From NCBI GenBank assembly GCA_027483885.1, contig JAIXTO010000108.1, positions 1-36,532 of the forward strand: a stretch of DNA of 36,532 nt. The letters run 5' to 3'. Shown piece after piece: positions 23,979 to 32,280 of this stretch. The notes beneath the pieces are model-generated. The model saw nothing but the letters and a program-made list of their open reading frames with translations. It was not told where the DNA came from and did no database searches. This DNA comes from Rhizobiaceae bacterium (GTDB lineage Bacteria; Pseudomonadota; Alphaproteobacteria; Rhizobiales; Rhizobiaceae). Both the position numbers and the translations under genes were made by a program. Within the stretch, counting starts at the first letter, position 1. The number at the start of each line of letters is the position of its first letter.

Positions 23979-25077
23979 GCTTTCTTTGAGCCGCCAGCGC
24001 GCTGGCGGTCCAGATCGAGTCCGCAATCAATTGCGGTGTCAGCGTCACCGGCACAGAATGAATGACGCTCCGTGCATCGAGTGCGATCTCGCCGACCTTC
24101 AGGAGTTGCGCCGTCGTCACATTCTCCAGCCCCAGATCGGAAAGCGTCGTCGGAAGATTGATGCCGTGACAGAAATCTATGGCTTCGTGAATTTCGGTGA
24201 GCGAGCGGTTCTCCAGCACCAGAAGAACGATGATGCCGAATGCCACCTTTTCGCCGTGGAAGAAGTGATGCGTCGGCGCCAGTACCGTCAGCGCATCGTG
24301 GATGCCATGAGCGCCGGACACGCCGCAGTTTTCAAAGCCCAGGCCACTCAGCAACGTGTTAGCCTCAATGATGTTTTCCACCGCAGGTGTCAGCTTGCCA
24401 TCGCGGGCAGCGACATAGGCCGCTCGGCCATCACGCATCAGCACCTCATGGCACCGGCGAGCAATCGCCGCACCTGCCGCTGTCGTGGCATAGCCCTCGC
24501 CGATATAGTTGTTGGAACGGCTCTCAAAATTCGACCGCGCTTCATACCAGGTGGAGAGCGCATCCCCCATGCCCGCGACGAGAAAGCGGACCGGTGCCTT
24601 GATGATCAGCGCGCTATCGACCAGTACGACATCCGGATTGCGTCCGCACCGTACAACACGGTCGTAGACCCCCTCCTCACTGTAGATCACACCCAGCGAA
24701 CTGGTGGGGGAATCGGTGGAGGCGATGGTTGGCACCGTGACCGTGCGCGCGCCCAGATGAAGGGCGACAATCTTGGCGGTATCCAGCGCCTTCCCGCCGC
24801 CGATGCCGATCACGACGCCTGCTTGCGCCGTCTTTCCCTCCGTGACGGTTCGACCGACTTCGTTGTCCGAGGATTCGCCGGAAAACTTCACAAAATAGCT
24901 TTTGACGCCATGCGCCGTGAGGTTGGCTTCCACCTTCGGGCGCAGCGTCTCCCAGAAGAAGCCGTCGATGACGATCAGCGCTGATTGTGCCAAGGGTGCG
25001 ATGTAGAGGCCGATGTCATCGGTGACACCGGGGCCCTGCACATAGCGAAGCGGGCCGCCATATCCTCTTGCGGTCAT
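23935..25077 (-). CDS. gldA: Glycerol dehydrogenase-like, iron/zinc-type alcohol dehydrogenase
   Basis: This 380-residue NAD-dependent dehydrogenase is of the GldA type, which oxidises glycerol or related vicinal diols at C2. The NAD motif is IGIGGGKALDTAKIVA, followed by PTIASTDSPTSSLGVIYSEEG. Metal ligands are in GMGDALSTWYE (Asp), SGAHGIHDAL (His) and HHFFHGEKVAFG (His). The start at 25077 has AGGA upstream. It is the last recognisable gene of the leftward operon, 30 bp after an SDR gene. The last 20 residues look unnatural, and another phase encodes better-looking sequence, so the 3' end may be frameshifted. In this operon a polyol or keto-sugar intermediate may be the substrate instead of glycerol. 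Confidence 0.85.
   Translation of the reverse strand: MTARGYGGPLRYVQGPGVTDDIGLYIAPLAQSALIVIDGFFWETLRPKVEANLTAHGVKSYFVKFSGESSDNEVGRTVTEGKTAQAGVVIGIGGGKALDTAKIVALHLGARTVTVPTIASTDSPTSSLGVIYSEEGVYDRVVRCGRNPDVVLVDSALIIKAPVRFLVAGMGDALSTWYEARSNFESRSNNYIGEGYATTAAGAAIARRCHEVLMRDGRAAYVAARDGKLTPAVENIIEANTLLSGLGFENCGVSGAHGIHDALTVLAPTHHFFHGEKVAFGIIVLLVLENRSLTEIHEAIDFCHGINLPTTLSDLGLENVTTAQLLKVGEIALDARSVIHSVPVTLTPQLIADSIWTASALAAQRKHEASQPASRATPPR
23991..24008. repeat. Perfect 18-bp palindrome inside the 3' end of the dehydrogenase gene
   Basis: The bases CCGCCAGCGCGCTGGCGG are identical on both strands. The palindrome lies in coding sequence, exactly where the good-looking reading phase changes. Such GC-rich palindromes promote polymerase slippage and sequencing compression, so it is a candidate frameshift point. 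Confidence 0.7.
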
Positions 25078-25107
25078 GATCCTGTTCCTCTTTCGAATTT
25101 CCGGTGG

Positions 25108-25905
25108 TTAGCGCAGCGTCAAGCCGCCATCGACGGTGATCACTTCGCCCGTGGTGAACGAGCCGGCATCGCTGGCAAGATAGACGACCGAACCGGCCAA
25201 CTCCTCAACGGTACCGATCCGGTTCTGGACCGCCCCCTTTTCCCAATAATTGGCGACGACGTCGGGATGCTCGCGAAGCACGTCATCGGTCAGTTCCGTG
25301 CGGATGTAGCCGGGAGCAAGAGCGTTGACGCGGATGTTGTGCTCGGCCCATTCGGTGGCAAGCGCCTTCGTCAGCATATGCACCCCGGCCTTCGAGACGT
25401 TATAGGCGGCGTGGCGGAAGGGCCAGTTGACGATCCGGCCCGACATGGAGCCGATATTGATGATCGATCCGCTCTTCTGCGCAATCATTCGCCGGCCGAC
25501 ATGCTTGGAGACGAGGAAGACTCCATCGAGATTAACGGCCATGGTTTGCCGCCATTGGTCGAGGCTGCAATCTTCTGCCGGTGCCGGCAGCACGATGCCG
25601 GCATTGTTGATCAGAATGTCGACGCGCCCGAAGCGGTCGATCACCGCCTGCGTCATTCTTTCCACATCCGCCTCCTCGGAGACATCGGCCTGGAGTGCGA
25701 AACTGTCGCGGCCCTGCGCCTTGATGGAATTGGCAACCTCTTCGGCGCGTTCGAGCGTCGAGCGTACGATGATGGCGACGTCCGCACCGTGCGCGGCGAG
25801 CGCCTCGGCCAAGGCCTTGCCGATACCGCGCGAGCCGCCGGTGACAATGGCCTTGCGGCCGGTGAGATCGAACAGGCGGCGGTAATCCGTGCCAGTGTTT
25901 GACAT
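25108..25905 (-). CDS. SDR family oxidoreductase (gluconate/polyol dehydrogenase-like)
   Basis: This is a 265-residue classical SDR. The cofactor motif is VTGGSRGIGKALA (from residue 21), with NNAG near residue 101, the catalytic Ser in NIGSMSGRIVNWP, and Tyr/Lys in YNVSKAG. LTTDGG-like end residues (VITVDGGLTLR) close the protein. It resembles the 2-deoxy-D-gluconate 3-dehydrogenase and gluconate 5-dehydrogenase groups, which oxidise a ring or chain hydroxyl of sugar acids with NAD(P). It lies 30 bp after the GMC gene and 30 bp before the GldA-like gene, so all are co-transcribed. The real substrate depends on the pathway, which is not known. Confidence 0.9.
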   Translation of the reverse strand: MSNTGTDYRRLFDLTGRKAIVTGGSRGIGKALAEALAAHGADVAIIVRSTLERAEEVANSIKAQGRDSFALQADVSEEADVERMTQAVIDRFGRVDILINNAGIVLPAPAEDCSLDQWRQTMAVNLDGVFLVSKHVGRRMIAQKSGSIINIGSMSGRIVNWPFRHAAYNVSKAGVHMLTKALATEWAEHNIRVNALAPGYIRTELTDDVLREHPDVVANYWEKGAVQNRIGTVEELAGSVVYLASDAGSFTTGEVITVDGGLTLR

Positions 25906-25935
25906 GTTTGTTTCCTCCCTCGAATGTTAGTCAGA

Positions 25936-27504
25936 TCAAGCTGCGGTCGGCGAAGCGTGCGGCGTCCTGGTGACGGCTTCGCCTGAGCGGGCAAGAATGT
26001 GTTCCGCCGTGCGTTGCGCCTGCGCCACGATGGTCAGCGACGGGTTCACCGCCGTGGAGGATGGCAGGAAGGATGCGTCGACCACATAGAGATTGTCGAC
26101 GTCCCAGACTTTGCAATGCGGATCCAGCACCGAGCTTTCCGGTGTTTTGCCAAAGCGCGCCGTGCCGCATTGGTGCATGGAAACCTTGATATCCATCTTG
26201 TTGGTAATGATCAGCGGATAGCCGAGCGAGCGCATGATCCGCGACCAGACCTTCACCAGTTCATTGTGCGATTTGAGGTTGTTGGCGGTATAGCTCAGGC
26301 GGATACGGCCATCGGGATCCACGGTCACGCGGTTGTTCGGATCGGGTAGATCCTCCGACATCAGCCACCAGTCCACGCTGCGATCGGCAAAGGCGGACAT
26401 CAGCCATTCCGGAGCCCAGGCAGCGCCTGCCGTCAGCATGCCGCCCTGCAATTTGCCGAGCCCCTGCACGTTGCCGAGCGGATAGGGTTTTTCGCGGTTG
26501 GCAAGATAGAAATCATTGATCGCCATGGATTTCTGGAAGATCACGCGGTTCTTCTTGAACGGCGAGATCGCCATCATCGCAGTGTTGTTATGGGCCATGT
26601 AATTGCGGCCCAACTGATCGGAAAGATTGTTGCCAAGTCCACGCTTGTGGGCGTCATTGGCCGAGCGCAGGAGAAGCGCCGCAGAGTTGATAGCGCCCGC
26701 GCTGGATACGAAAAGATCGGCCTCGACTATCTGCTTTTGGCCCTGATGGGTCAGTTCCACGCCGGTCACGCGCTGGCCGCTCGGATCGGTCAGCAGCCGG
26801 TGCACCAAGGTCTCCGTGATCAGTTCGATCCGGCCGTTCGCCTTGGCAAGTGCCGGGTTAACCAGACGCACTTCCGCATCACCCTTGGCGCCAAGCTTGC
26901 AGGCAAATCCGTCGCAGGTGCGACAGCGGATACAGCTTCCACCCTGATGGTAGTCGATGGCGATTGGCAGTGGGAAGGGATGCAAGCCTTTCGCCTTCAG
27001 CTTTTCCTGAAAGTAAGCGATTTCCGGTTCGTGGCCGATGGCTGGATAGGGCATGGGTCCAGAGCGTGGCGGCTCGGTCGGGTCGAGACCCGCTATGCCA
27101 TGGGTGCCCATGAGGCGTTCAGCCACGGCATAATAGGGTTCGAACTCGTCATAGGAAACGGGCCATGCGGGGGCCACACCATCCTCGTGCTGAAGATCCT
27201 CGAAATCCTCGCGACGAAAGCGCAACGTTGCCGCGCCGAAAAACTTGCTGTTGCCGCCCACATAATAATAGGTGCTGGGATTGAAGAGCTGGCCGTCCTT
27301 GTCACGCCATTCTTCCTTTGTGGCATATTTCTTTTTGTGAAAGACCGCATCGACGCTCCAGTTGTCGTCTTCACGCGGCAGGCGCGGACCACGCTCGATC
27401 ATCAGGATATGGCGGCCCGATTCCGCCAGACAGTTGGCCAAGGCACCGCCACCGACGCCAGCCCCTACGATGATTACATCGTAAAATCTCTTCAACTCAC
27501 TCAT
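25936..27504 (-). CDS. GMC family FAD oxidoreductase with four-cysteine motif
   Basis: This 522-residue flavoprotein oxidises alcohol groups of sugars or polyols. FAD binding is shown by YDVIIVGAGVGGGALANCLAE (from residue 8) and the late LYVVDASFLPSSTAVNPSLT. The catalytic His is likely that in MHQCGTARFG, with the Asn in VNPSLT. Residues CIRCRTCDGFAC follow the C-x2-C-x2-C-x4-C spacing seen in gluconate- and glucose-dehydrogenase large subunits, where cysteines bind an iron-sulfur cluster. No Tat or Sec signal is visible, and no small subunit or cytochrome gene lies next to it. The ATG at 27504 follows GGGAGAGAG; a start at 27552 would run into the upstream gene. Confidence 0.88.
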   Translation of the reverse strand: MSELKRFYDVIIVGAGVGGGALANCLAESGRHILMIERGPRLPREDDNWSVDAVFHKKKYATKEEWRDKDGQLFNPSTYYYVGGNSKFFGAATLRFRREDFEDLQHEDGVAPAWPVSYDEFEPYYAVAERLMGTHGIAGLDPTEPPRSGPMPYPAIGHEPEIAYFQEKLKAKGLHPFPLPIAIDYHQGGSCIRCRTCDGFACKLGAKGDAEVRLVNPALAKANGRIELITETLVHRLLTDPSGQRVTGVELTHQGQKQIVEADLFVSSAGAINSAALLLRSANDAHKRGLGNNLSDQLGRNYMAHNNTAMMAISPFKKNRVIFQKSMAINDFYLANREKPYPLGNVQGLGKLQGGMLTAGAAWAPEWLMSAFADRSVDWWLMSEDLPDPNNRVTVDPDGRIRLSYTANNLKSHNELVKVWSRIMRSLGYPLIITNKMDIKVSMHQCGTARFGKTPESSVLDPHCKVWDVDNLYVVDASFLPSSTAVNPSLTIVAQAQRTAEHILARSGEAVTRTPHASPTAA

Positions 27505-27548
27505 CTCTCTCTCCCGTGCCTGAGTATCCTTCCTCCGAAAGACGCTCC

Positions 27549-29081
27549 TCACATGATTGCGCCCACCTGCCAGGGCACAAATTCGTTATCGCCATAATTG
27601 TAGATTTCGCTCAGCGTCCGCTCGCCCGAGGCTGTCGCGATGACCGCTTCGAAAATGCGCTTGCCCACCTCTTCGACCGTCTCGTCGCCGGTGACGATGG
27701 TGCCGCAATTGAGGTCCATGTCCTCCTGCATCCGCTCATACATCGGCGTGTTGGTGGCAAGCTTCAGCGAGGGTGCGGGCTTGAAGCCCGAGACCGAGCC
27801 ACGACCGGTGGTAAAGCAGATCACATTGCAGCCACCCGCCACCTGCCCCGTTACGGCAATCGGGTCATAGCCGGGCGTATCCATGAAAACGAAGCCGCTT
27901 TCGGTGATCCGTTCGGCATATTCGTAGACGGCGTTGAGCCGCGTCGTGCCGCCCTTGGCGACCGCACCGAGCGATTTTTCGAGGATGGTGGTGAGCCCGC
28001 CCGCCTTGTTGCCATGGGATGGGTTGTTATTGAGTTCAGCCTGACCGCGCGCTGCGTAATCGCGCCACCACTCAATGCGCTGGAGAAGCTTTTCCGCCAC
28101 TTCCGGGCTCCGGGCTCGGCGCGTCAGCAGATGTTCGGCCCCATAGATTTCGGGCGTTTCTGCAAGACAGGCCGTGCCGCCATGGCCGACCAGAAGATCG
28201 GCGGCATAGCCCAGTGCCGGATTGGCGGAAATGCCGGAATAGCCGTCCGATCCGCCGCATTCCAGTGCCAACTTGAGCTTGGAGACCGGCTGCGGCGTGC
28301 GCGTGAGCGCATTGACTGCGGGCAGCATGGCATCGATGGCGGCAATCGTCGCTTCGATGGATTTGCGCGTGCCGCCGGTTGCCTGAATGGTCAGCGTATG
28401 GAAGCGCTCCCCCTCCTTCAACTGGTGGGCGGCCAGCAGTGCTGGAATCTGGTTGGTCTCGCAGCCAAGGCCGATCATCACCACACCGCCGACATTGGCG
28501 TGGGTTGCGTAACCGGCAAGCGTGCGGGTGAGATAGCGATAGCCTTCCGCTGCCGTGTTGATGGCGCAGCCGCCAGCATGGGTCAGCGCAATCACACCGT
28601 CGACATTCGGATAGTTCTCCAGCCGTCCCGGCAGCGCGTAATGCTGCGCCACGGCTTTTGCAACCGTCGCCGAACAGTTCACGGAGGAAACGATGGCAAT
28701 ATAATTGCGCGTTCCTGCCTCGCCATTCGCACGCTCGAAGCCCATGAAGCTCGTCTGATGCTCAGCATAGGCAATGTCTTTTGCATCGACGCAGAACTCA
28801 TGGGCGAGTTCGACATCGCGCATGGCCATATTATGCGTGTGGACATGATCGCCGATGTGGATCTCGCTCGTGGCGAAGCCAATGATCTGCCCATATTTGA
28901 TGATCGCCTCGCCCGGAGCAAGATTGGCAATCGCAACCTTGTGACCTTGCGTTATCCGGCCTGTCAGGCTGCGTCCACCAAGCTCTGGAAGAGCCGTAGG
29001 CTCCAGCGTCATGCGCGCTACGGCAACGTTGTCCTGCGCATTCAGCCGCAAGAGCGGTGACGAGGCCGAATAGATAGTCAT
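27549..29081 (-). CDS. UxaA family dehydratase (altronate/galactarate dehydratase-like)
   Basis: This is a 510-residue enzyme of the altronate dehydratase/galactarate dehydratase family. These enzymes remove water from sugar acids to give 2-keto-3-deoxy acids and use iron or manganese. The N-terminal SAF domain (about 1-100) includes HKVAIANLAPGEAIIKYGQIIGFA and GDHVHTHN. The catalytic part starts with FMGFERANGEAGTRNYIAIVSSVNCSA and contains THAGGC, GLGCETNQ, KLALECGGSDGYSG, and FTTGRGS near the end. Full length and motifs suggest an active enzyme. It sits three bases after the GntR regulator, at the head of the structural genes. Altronate is one option, but no uxuA or uxaB is near, so another aldonate is possible. 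Confidence 0.9.
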   Translation of the reverse strand: MTIYSASSPLLRLNAQDNVAVARMTLEPTALPELGGRSLTGRITQGHKVAIANLAPGEAIIKYGQIIGFATSEIHIGDHVHTHNMAMRDVELAHEFCVDAKDIAYAEHQTSFMGFERANGEAGTRNYIAIVSSVNCSATVAKAVAQHYALPGRLENYPNVDGVIALTHAGGCAINTAAEGYRYLTRTLAGYATHANVGGVVMIGLGCETNQIPALLAAHQLKEGERFHTLTIQATGGTRKSIEATIAAIDAMLPAVNALTRTPQPVSKLKLALECGGSDGYSGISANPALGYAADLLVGHGGTACLAETPEIYGAEHLLTRRARSPEVAEKLLQRIEWWRDYAARGQAELNNNPSHGNKAGGLTTILEKSLGAVAKGGTTRLNAVYEYAERITESGFVFMDTPGYDPIAVTGQVAGGCNVICFTTGRGSVSGFKPAPSLKLATNTPMYERMQEDMDLNCGTIVTGDETVEEVGKRIFEAVIATASGERTLSEIYNYGDNEFVPWQVGAIM

Positions 29082-29084
29082 TGC

Positions 29085-29768
29085 TCATTCCTCTCCGTCG
29101 AATAAAGCGCCCTGCTCTTCGTACATGCGGGCCATGACCGCAAAAGACGTATCGAGGTGGATGCGCATGGCGAGTTCTGCTTGATCGGCATTCCGGTTGG
29201 CCAGTGCCCGCACAATCGTATCGTGCTGCTCCGTCACCATCGCGAGATGGCCCGGCACCGGCGCACTGAGCTGGCGCATGCGATCAAGATGCACCTTGGC
29301 GAGCGTGATGAATTTCCAGATGCGCGGATAGCCGCTGATGCCGGCGATCGCGCCGTGGAAAAGGTCGTCGCAATCCAGATACTTATCGAGTTGATGGCTA
29401 TCGAGGATCGACTGCATTTCTCGAACCAGGTTCTTCAGATGCTCGACATCCGCATCGGTCACATTGACCACCGCCTTGCGCACGCTTTCAATCTCCAGCG
29501 CCCGACGAATGACAAAGCCTTCCTCAGCGACCTTGAAGGAAATGCGGCTCACATAGGTGCCGGAGTGAGGAAAGATATCGACAAGTCCTTCATCGGCCAG
29601 CTTTTGCAGCGCTTCACGCACCGGCGTGCGGGACACTCCAAGTTCCGCACACAGGTCCTTCTCCGAGACGACGGCACCCGGCTGCATCTCTAGATGGACA
29701 ATCGCCTCACGCAACAACCAATATATTTGTTCTGCCTTCGGAATGGGCCTGCTTTTTTCAACTTCCAT
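29085..29768 (-). CDS. GntR family transcriptional regulator, FCD/FadR subfamily
   Basis: This 227-residue regulator has a winged helix-turn-helix at about residues 10-75 (LREAIVHLEMQPGAVVSEKD, LCAELGVSRTPVREALQKLA). The all-helical FCD effector domain follows (about 85-220). Metal-binding residues typical of FCD domains are visible: Asp and His in DCDDLFHGAIAG, His in TEQHDTIVRAL and His in MRIHLDTS. Such proteins sense sugar acids or other carboxylates. It is the first gene of the leftward operon and is divergent from the alcohol dehydrogenase/transporter operon, so it probably represses both until the pathway compound is present. Confidence 0.9.
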   Translation of the reverse strand: MEVEKSRPIPKAEQIYWLLREAIVHLEMQPGAVVSEKDLCAELGVSRTPVREALQKLADEGLVDIFPHSGTYVSRISFKVAEEGFVIRRALEIESVRKAVVNVTDADVEHLKNLVREMQSILDSHQLDKYLDCDDLFHGAIAGISGYPRIWKFITLAKVHLDRMRQLSAPVPGHLAMVTEQHDTIVRALANRNADQAELAMRIHLDTSFAVMARMYEEQGALFDGEE

Positions 29769-30040
29769 ATCAATCTCAATCAGTTCAACTGCTTAAGCGT
29801 CTAACAAGAACTTTCGAAACCATGTTGACAGGCGCTTTTTGATCTGCATTTATATAACTCATATATTAGTTCGGGGCGCAAGAGAAAATTTGCCTGCCAC
29901 CGAAGAGGAGAAAAGTTCGGGCGAACGAGGAGGTTGGCCCGGACCATCAGCACAACAGAGACAGATCGTGGCACCGCATGCAGGCGGCCGAATGCGGCTT
30001 GCCGTGCAGCAATTTTGCAAGTCGAAGGCAAAGGCAGGAC
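29769..30040. promoter_or_regulatory. Divergent control region with promoter and candidate GntR site
   Basis: This 272-bp region drives both operons. TTGACA (29825-29830) with an 18-base spacer leads to TTTATA (29849-29854), a good + strand promoter candidate. TATAT-AACTC-ATATA (29851-29865) is a symmetric site overlapping the -10 box, well placed for a repressor. AGTTCGGG occurs twice (29868 and 29914), the second inside GTTCG-GG-CGAAC (29915-29926), another palindrome. The leader from this promoter to the ATG at 30041 would be about 180 bases, with no convincing small gene in it. Confidence 0.55.
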
Positions 30041-31153
30041 ATGGCAACCATCAACTATCTCACGCGCATCGAATTCGACGCGGGCTCCATCCAGAGGCTT
30101 CCACACCTGCTGGCCGAGCTTGGTGTGCGCAGACCCTTGATTGCAACGGACAGAGGCCTGGTATCGACCGGCCTGGTTGAGAAGGTTCTCGGTCTCTTCG
30201 AAACCCGCCCCACAGTCTTCGATGGCACGCCGGCCAATCCGACGGAAGATGCCGTGATGGAGGCGCATGCACTTTATGTGTCCGAGGGCTGCGATGGCAT
30301 TGTTGGTCTCGGCGGCGGCTCCTCTCTCGATCTGGCCAAAGCCGTGCGGCTGCTGACGGGCCATGCCGCCCCGCTTGCGCAATATACTGCCGTCCAGGGC
30401 GGCGCGGCCAGGATCCACGGCAAGATCTGCCCGATGATTGCCGTGCCCACCACATCCGGCACGGGTTCGGAAGTCGGGCGCGCGGCCGTCATCATCACGG
30501 CTGAAGGTCGCAAGCTTGGCATCCTCAGCGGCCATATGCTGCCATCCATTGCGCTTTGCGACCCCGAACTGACCTACGGCCTTCCGCCGTTCCTGACGGC
30601 CGCGACCGGCATGGATGCCCTGTCACACTGTCTCGAAACCTATATGGGCCCCTCCACCAATCCGCCTGCCGATGCGATCGCGCTCGACGGTCTGAAACGC
30701 GGCTTTCCCGCCATTCGCAAGGCCGTGGCCGATGGGCAGGACCACCAGGCCCGCTGGGACATGATGATGGCAGCGCTGGAAGGGGCGATGGCGTTCCAGA
30801 AAGGACTTGGCGCGGTTCATGCGCTCACGCATCCGCTCGGGGCCATCCGCGAGCTTAACCTGCATCATGGCACGCTGAATGCCGTTCTGATGCCGGCCGT
30901 CTTACGCTTCAACCGTTCGGTGATCGGCGGAAAATGGGATGTGATGGCCGAGATCCTGGGCGGTCAACCCGATGAAGTCATGGCTCAACTTAACAAGGAT
31001 ATCGGCATGCCCAGCGGCTTGAAGGCGATGGGCGTGACCGAGGCCATGATGGAAAAGGTCGCCGGCGAGGCGCTGCACGATCATTGCCACGCCACCAATC
31101 CCCGGCTTGCGACCCGGGAAGATTATCTGATGCTTTTGCAGCAATCGGCCTGA
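30041..31153 (+). CDS. Iron-containing alcohol dehydrogenase
   Basis: This 370-residue group III dehydrogenase belongs to a different subfamily from the GldA-like protein in the opposing operon. The NAD motif is IVGLGGGSSLDLAKAV, followed by AVPTTSGTGSEVGRAAVI. Metal ligands should be Asp and His in TGMDALSHCLE and His in GAVHALTHPLGA and LHHGTLNAVLMP. Relatives include lactaldehyde, 1,3-propanediol and maleylacetate reductases. The ATG at 30041 begins with family-like MATINYLTRIEFDAG; an earlier ATG at 29978 adds unlikely residues. It opens the rightward operon, 30 bp before the binding-protein gene. Likely it oxidises or reduces an alcohol/aldehyde made in the pathway. Confidence 0.9.
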   Translation: MATINYLTRIEFDAGSIQRLPHLLAELGVRRPLIATDRGLVSTGLVEKVLGLFETRPTVFDGTPANPTEDAVMEAHALYVSEGCDGIVGLGGGSSLDLAKAVRLLTGHAAPLAQYTAVQGGAARIHGKICPMIAVPTTSGTGSEVGRAAVIITAEGRKLGILSGHMLPSIALCDPELTYGLPPFLTAATGMDALSHCLETYMGPSTNPPADAIALDGLKRGFPAIRKAVADGQDHQARWDMMMAALEGAMAFQKGLGAVHALTHPLGAIRELNLHHGTLNAVLMPAVLRFNRSVIGGKWDVMAEILGGQPDEVMAQLNKDIGMPSGLKAMGVTEAMMEKVAGEALHDHCHATNPRLATREDYLMLLQQSA

Positions 31154-31183
31154 GGCCGCGAACCACCAGAGGGAGGAGACAAC

Positions 31184-32221
31184 ATGAGCGAATTTGAGGA
31201 CACAAAAGATCGCGCGCACTTCATGGGCGATCTGAAACTGACACGACGCGGCGTCTTGAGCGCAGGCGCTGCCATGACGGTGGCAGCAGCCCTCAGCAAG
31301 CCGCGCGTCGCCGGCGCGCAAGAGCTGAAGTTCTGCGCATCGCTGGGCTGGACGGTCTGGGAATCGGGTCGCCACATCGTCAACGGCTATAAGGATGCCG
31401 TGGCAAAGCTCGGTGGCACACTCACCATTGCCGATGCCAATTACGACATCAAGAAGCAGGCCGACCAGATCGCTGCCTTTGTCGCCTCAAAGCCTGCCGC
31501 AATCTTCATCACCCCCGCCGATGCGGCCGCCATCTCGCCTGCCGTGCAAGCAGCCGTTGCCTCCGGCATCCCGATTTTCTGCGGCGACAGCTATGTGCCG
31601 AACACCACCGTCACCTCCACGGCGATGTCGAACAATTTCGGCCTTGGTGCAGCGGGCGCCGAATACATCGCCAAGCGCCTGAACGGCAAGGGTCAGGTGG
31701 CGCTGGTCAGCCTCCCCTCCAACGAATCCTGGGATCAGCGTACGCTCGGCGCAAAATCCGTGTTCAACCGCTTCCCGGATATCAAGGTCGTGTCCGAGAT
31801 CGCCTTCGCGCTGGGCGGCACGACGACACCGCGTCAGGTGGTGGACAATATCCTCACGGCCAATCCTGATTTGAACGCCATCTGGTGCGCCTGGGATGGA
31901 GCGGCCTCGGAAGGCACGCTGGCCATCCGCGCCTCTGGCAAAAAGGTGTTCATCACCGGCATTGATGGTGGCCGCCAGTCCTTTGAGTACATCAAGGCGG
32001 GTTCGCCCTTTGCCATGACCATGGCCCAGAGCTTCTACGAAATGGCCTACATGAACGCCTTCTATGCCCATGAGGTTGTTGCAGGCCGCAAGGCTCCGCG
32101 CTTTGTCATCACGCCATCCTACGCAGTGACGCAGGACAGTCTGAAGGACCTCAAGGAACTGCCAGACACGTACGACCAGCCAGGCGAAGCGATCAAACTC
32201 GGTTGGGCTCGCGCGCTTTGA
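31184..32221 (+). CDS. Sugar ABC transporter substrate-binding protein (CUT2 type), Tat-type signal
   Basis: This 345-residue periplasmic binding protein is of the ribose/rhamnose type (Peripla_BP_4). The N-terminus is unusual: 17 polar residues, then LTRRGVLSAGAAMTVAAAL with twin arginines at 21-22 and a probable cut after AGA near residue 45. This suggests export by the Tat system. The mature part shows repeated alpha/beta segments such as KKQADQIAAFVASKPAAIFI and NPDLNAIWCAWDGAASEG, typical of sugar-binding domains. It precedes the ATPase and two permease genes of the same importer. A pentose, deoxyhexose or polyol ligand is likely; its identity is not visible. Confidence 0.9.
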   Translation: MSEFEDTKDRAHFMGDLKLTRRGVLSAGAAMTVAAALSKPRVAGAQELKFCASLGWTVWESGRHIVNGYKDAVAKLGGTLTIADANYDIKKQADQIAAFVASKPAAIFITPADAAAISPAVQAAVASGIPIFCGDSYVPNTTVTSTAMSNNFGLGAAGAEYIAKRLNGKGQVALVSLPSNESWDQRTLGAKSVFNRFPDIKVVSEIAFALGGTTTPRQVVDNILTANPDLNAIWCAWDGAASEGTLAIRASGKKVFITGIDGGRQSFEYIKAGSPFAMTMAQSFYEMAYMNAFYAHEVVAGRKAPRFVITPSYAVTQDSLKDLKELPDTYDQPGEAIKLGWARAL

Positions 32222-32280
32222 ACTGACGTGTGGCAGGCCGTGCGCGGCATGCCGTTTCCCAACGCAGGTGGAAAGGTTTG

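Noticed and set aside
27516..29060. A 514-codon open frame on the + strand opposite the UxaA-type gene
   Set aside because: It is a mirror of a well-supported gene in GC-rich DNA; its translation is rich in Arg, His and Gly with no family resemblance.
29839..30180. Leader frame upstream of the iron-type alcohol dehydrogenase
   Set aside because: It runs into the dehydrogenase gene out of phase, and its residues look random.
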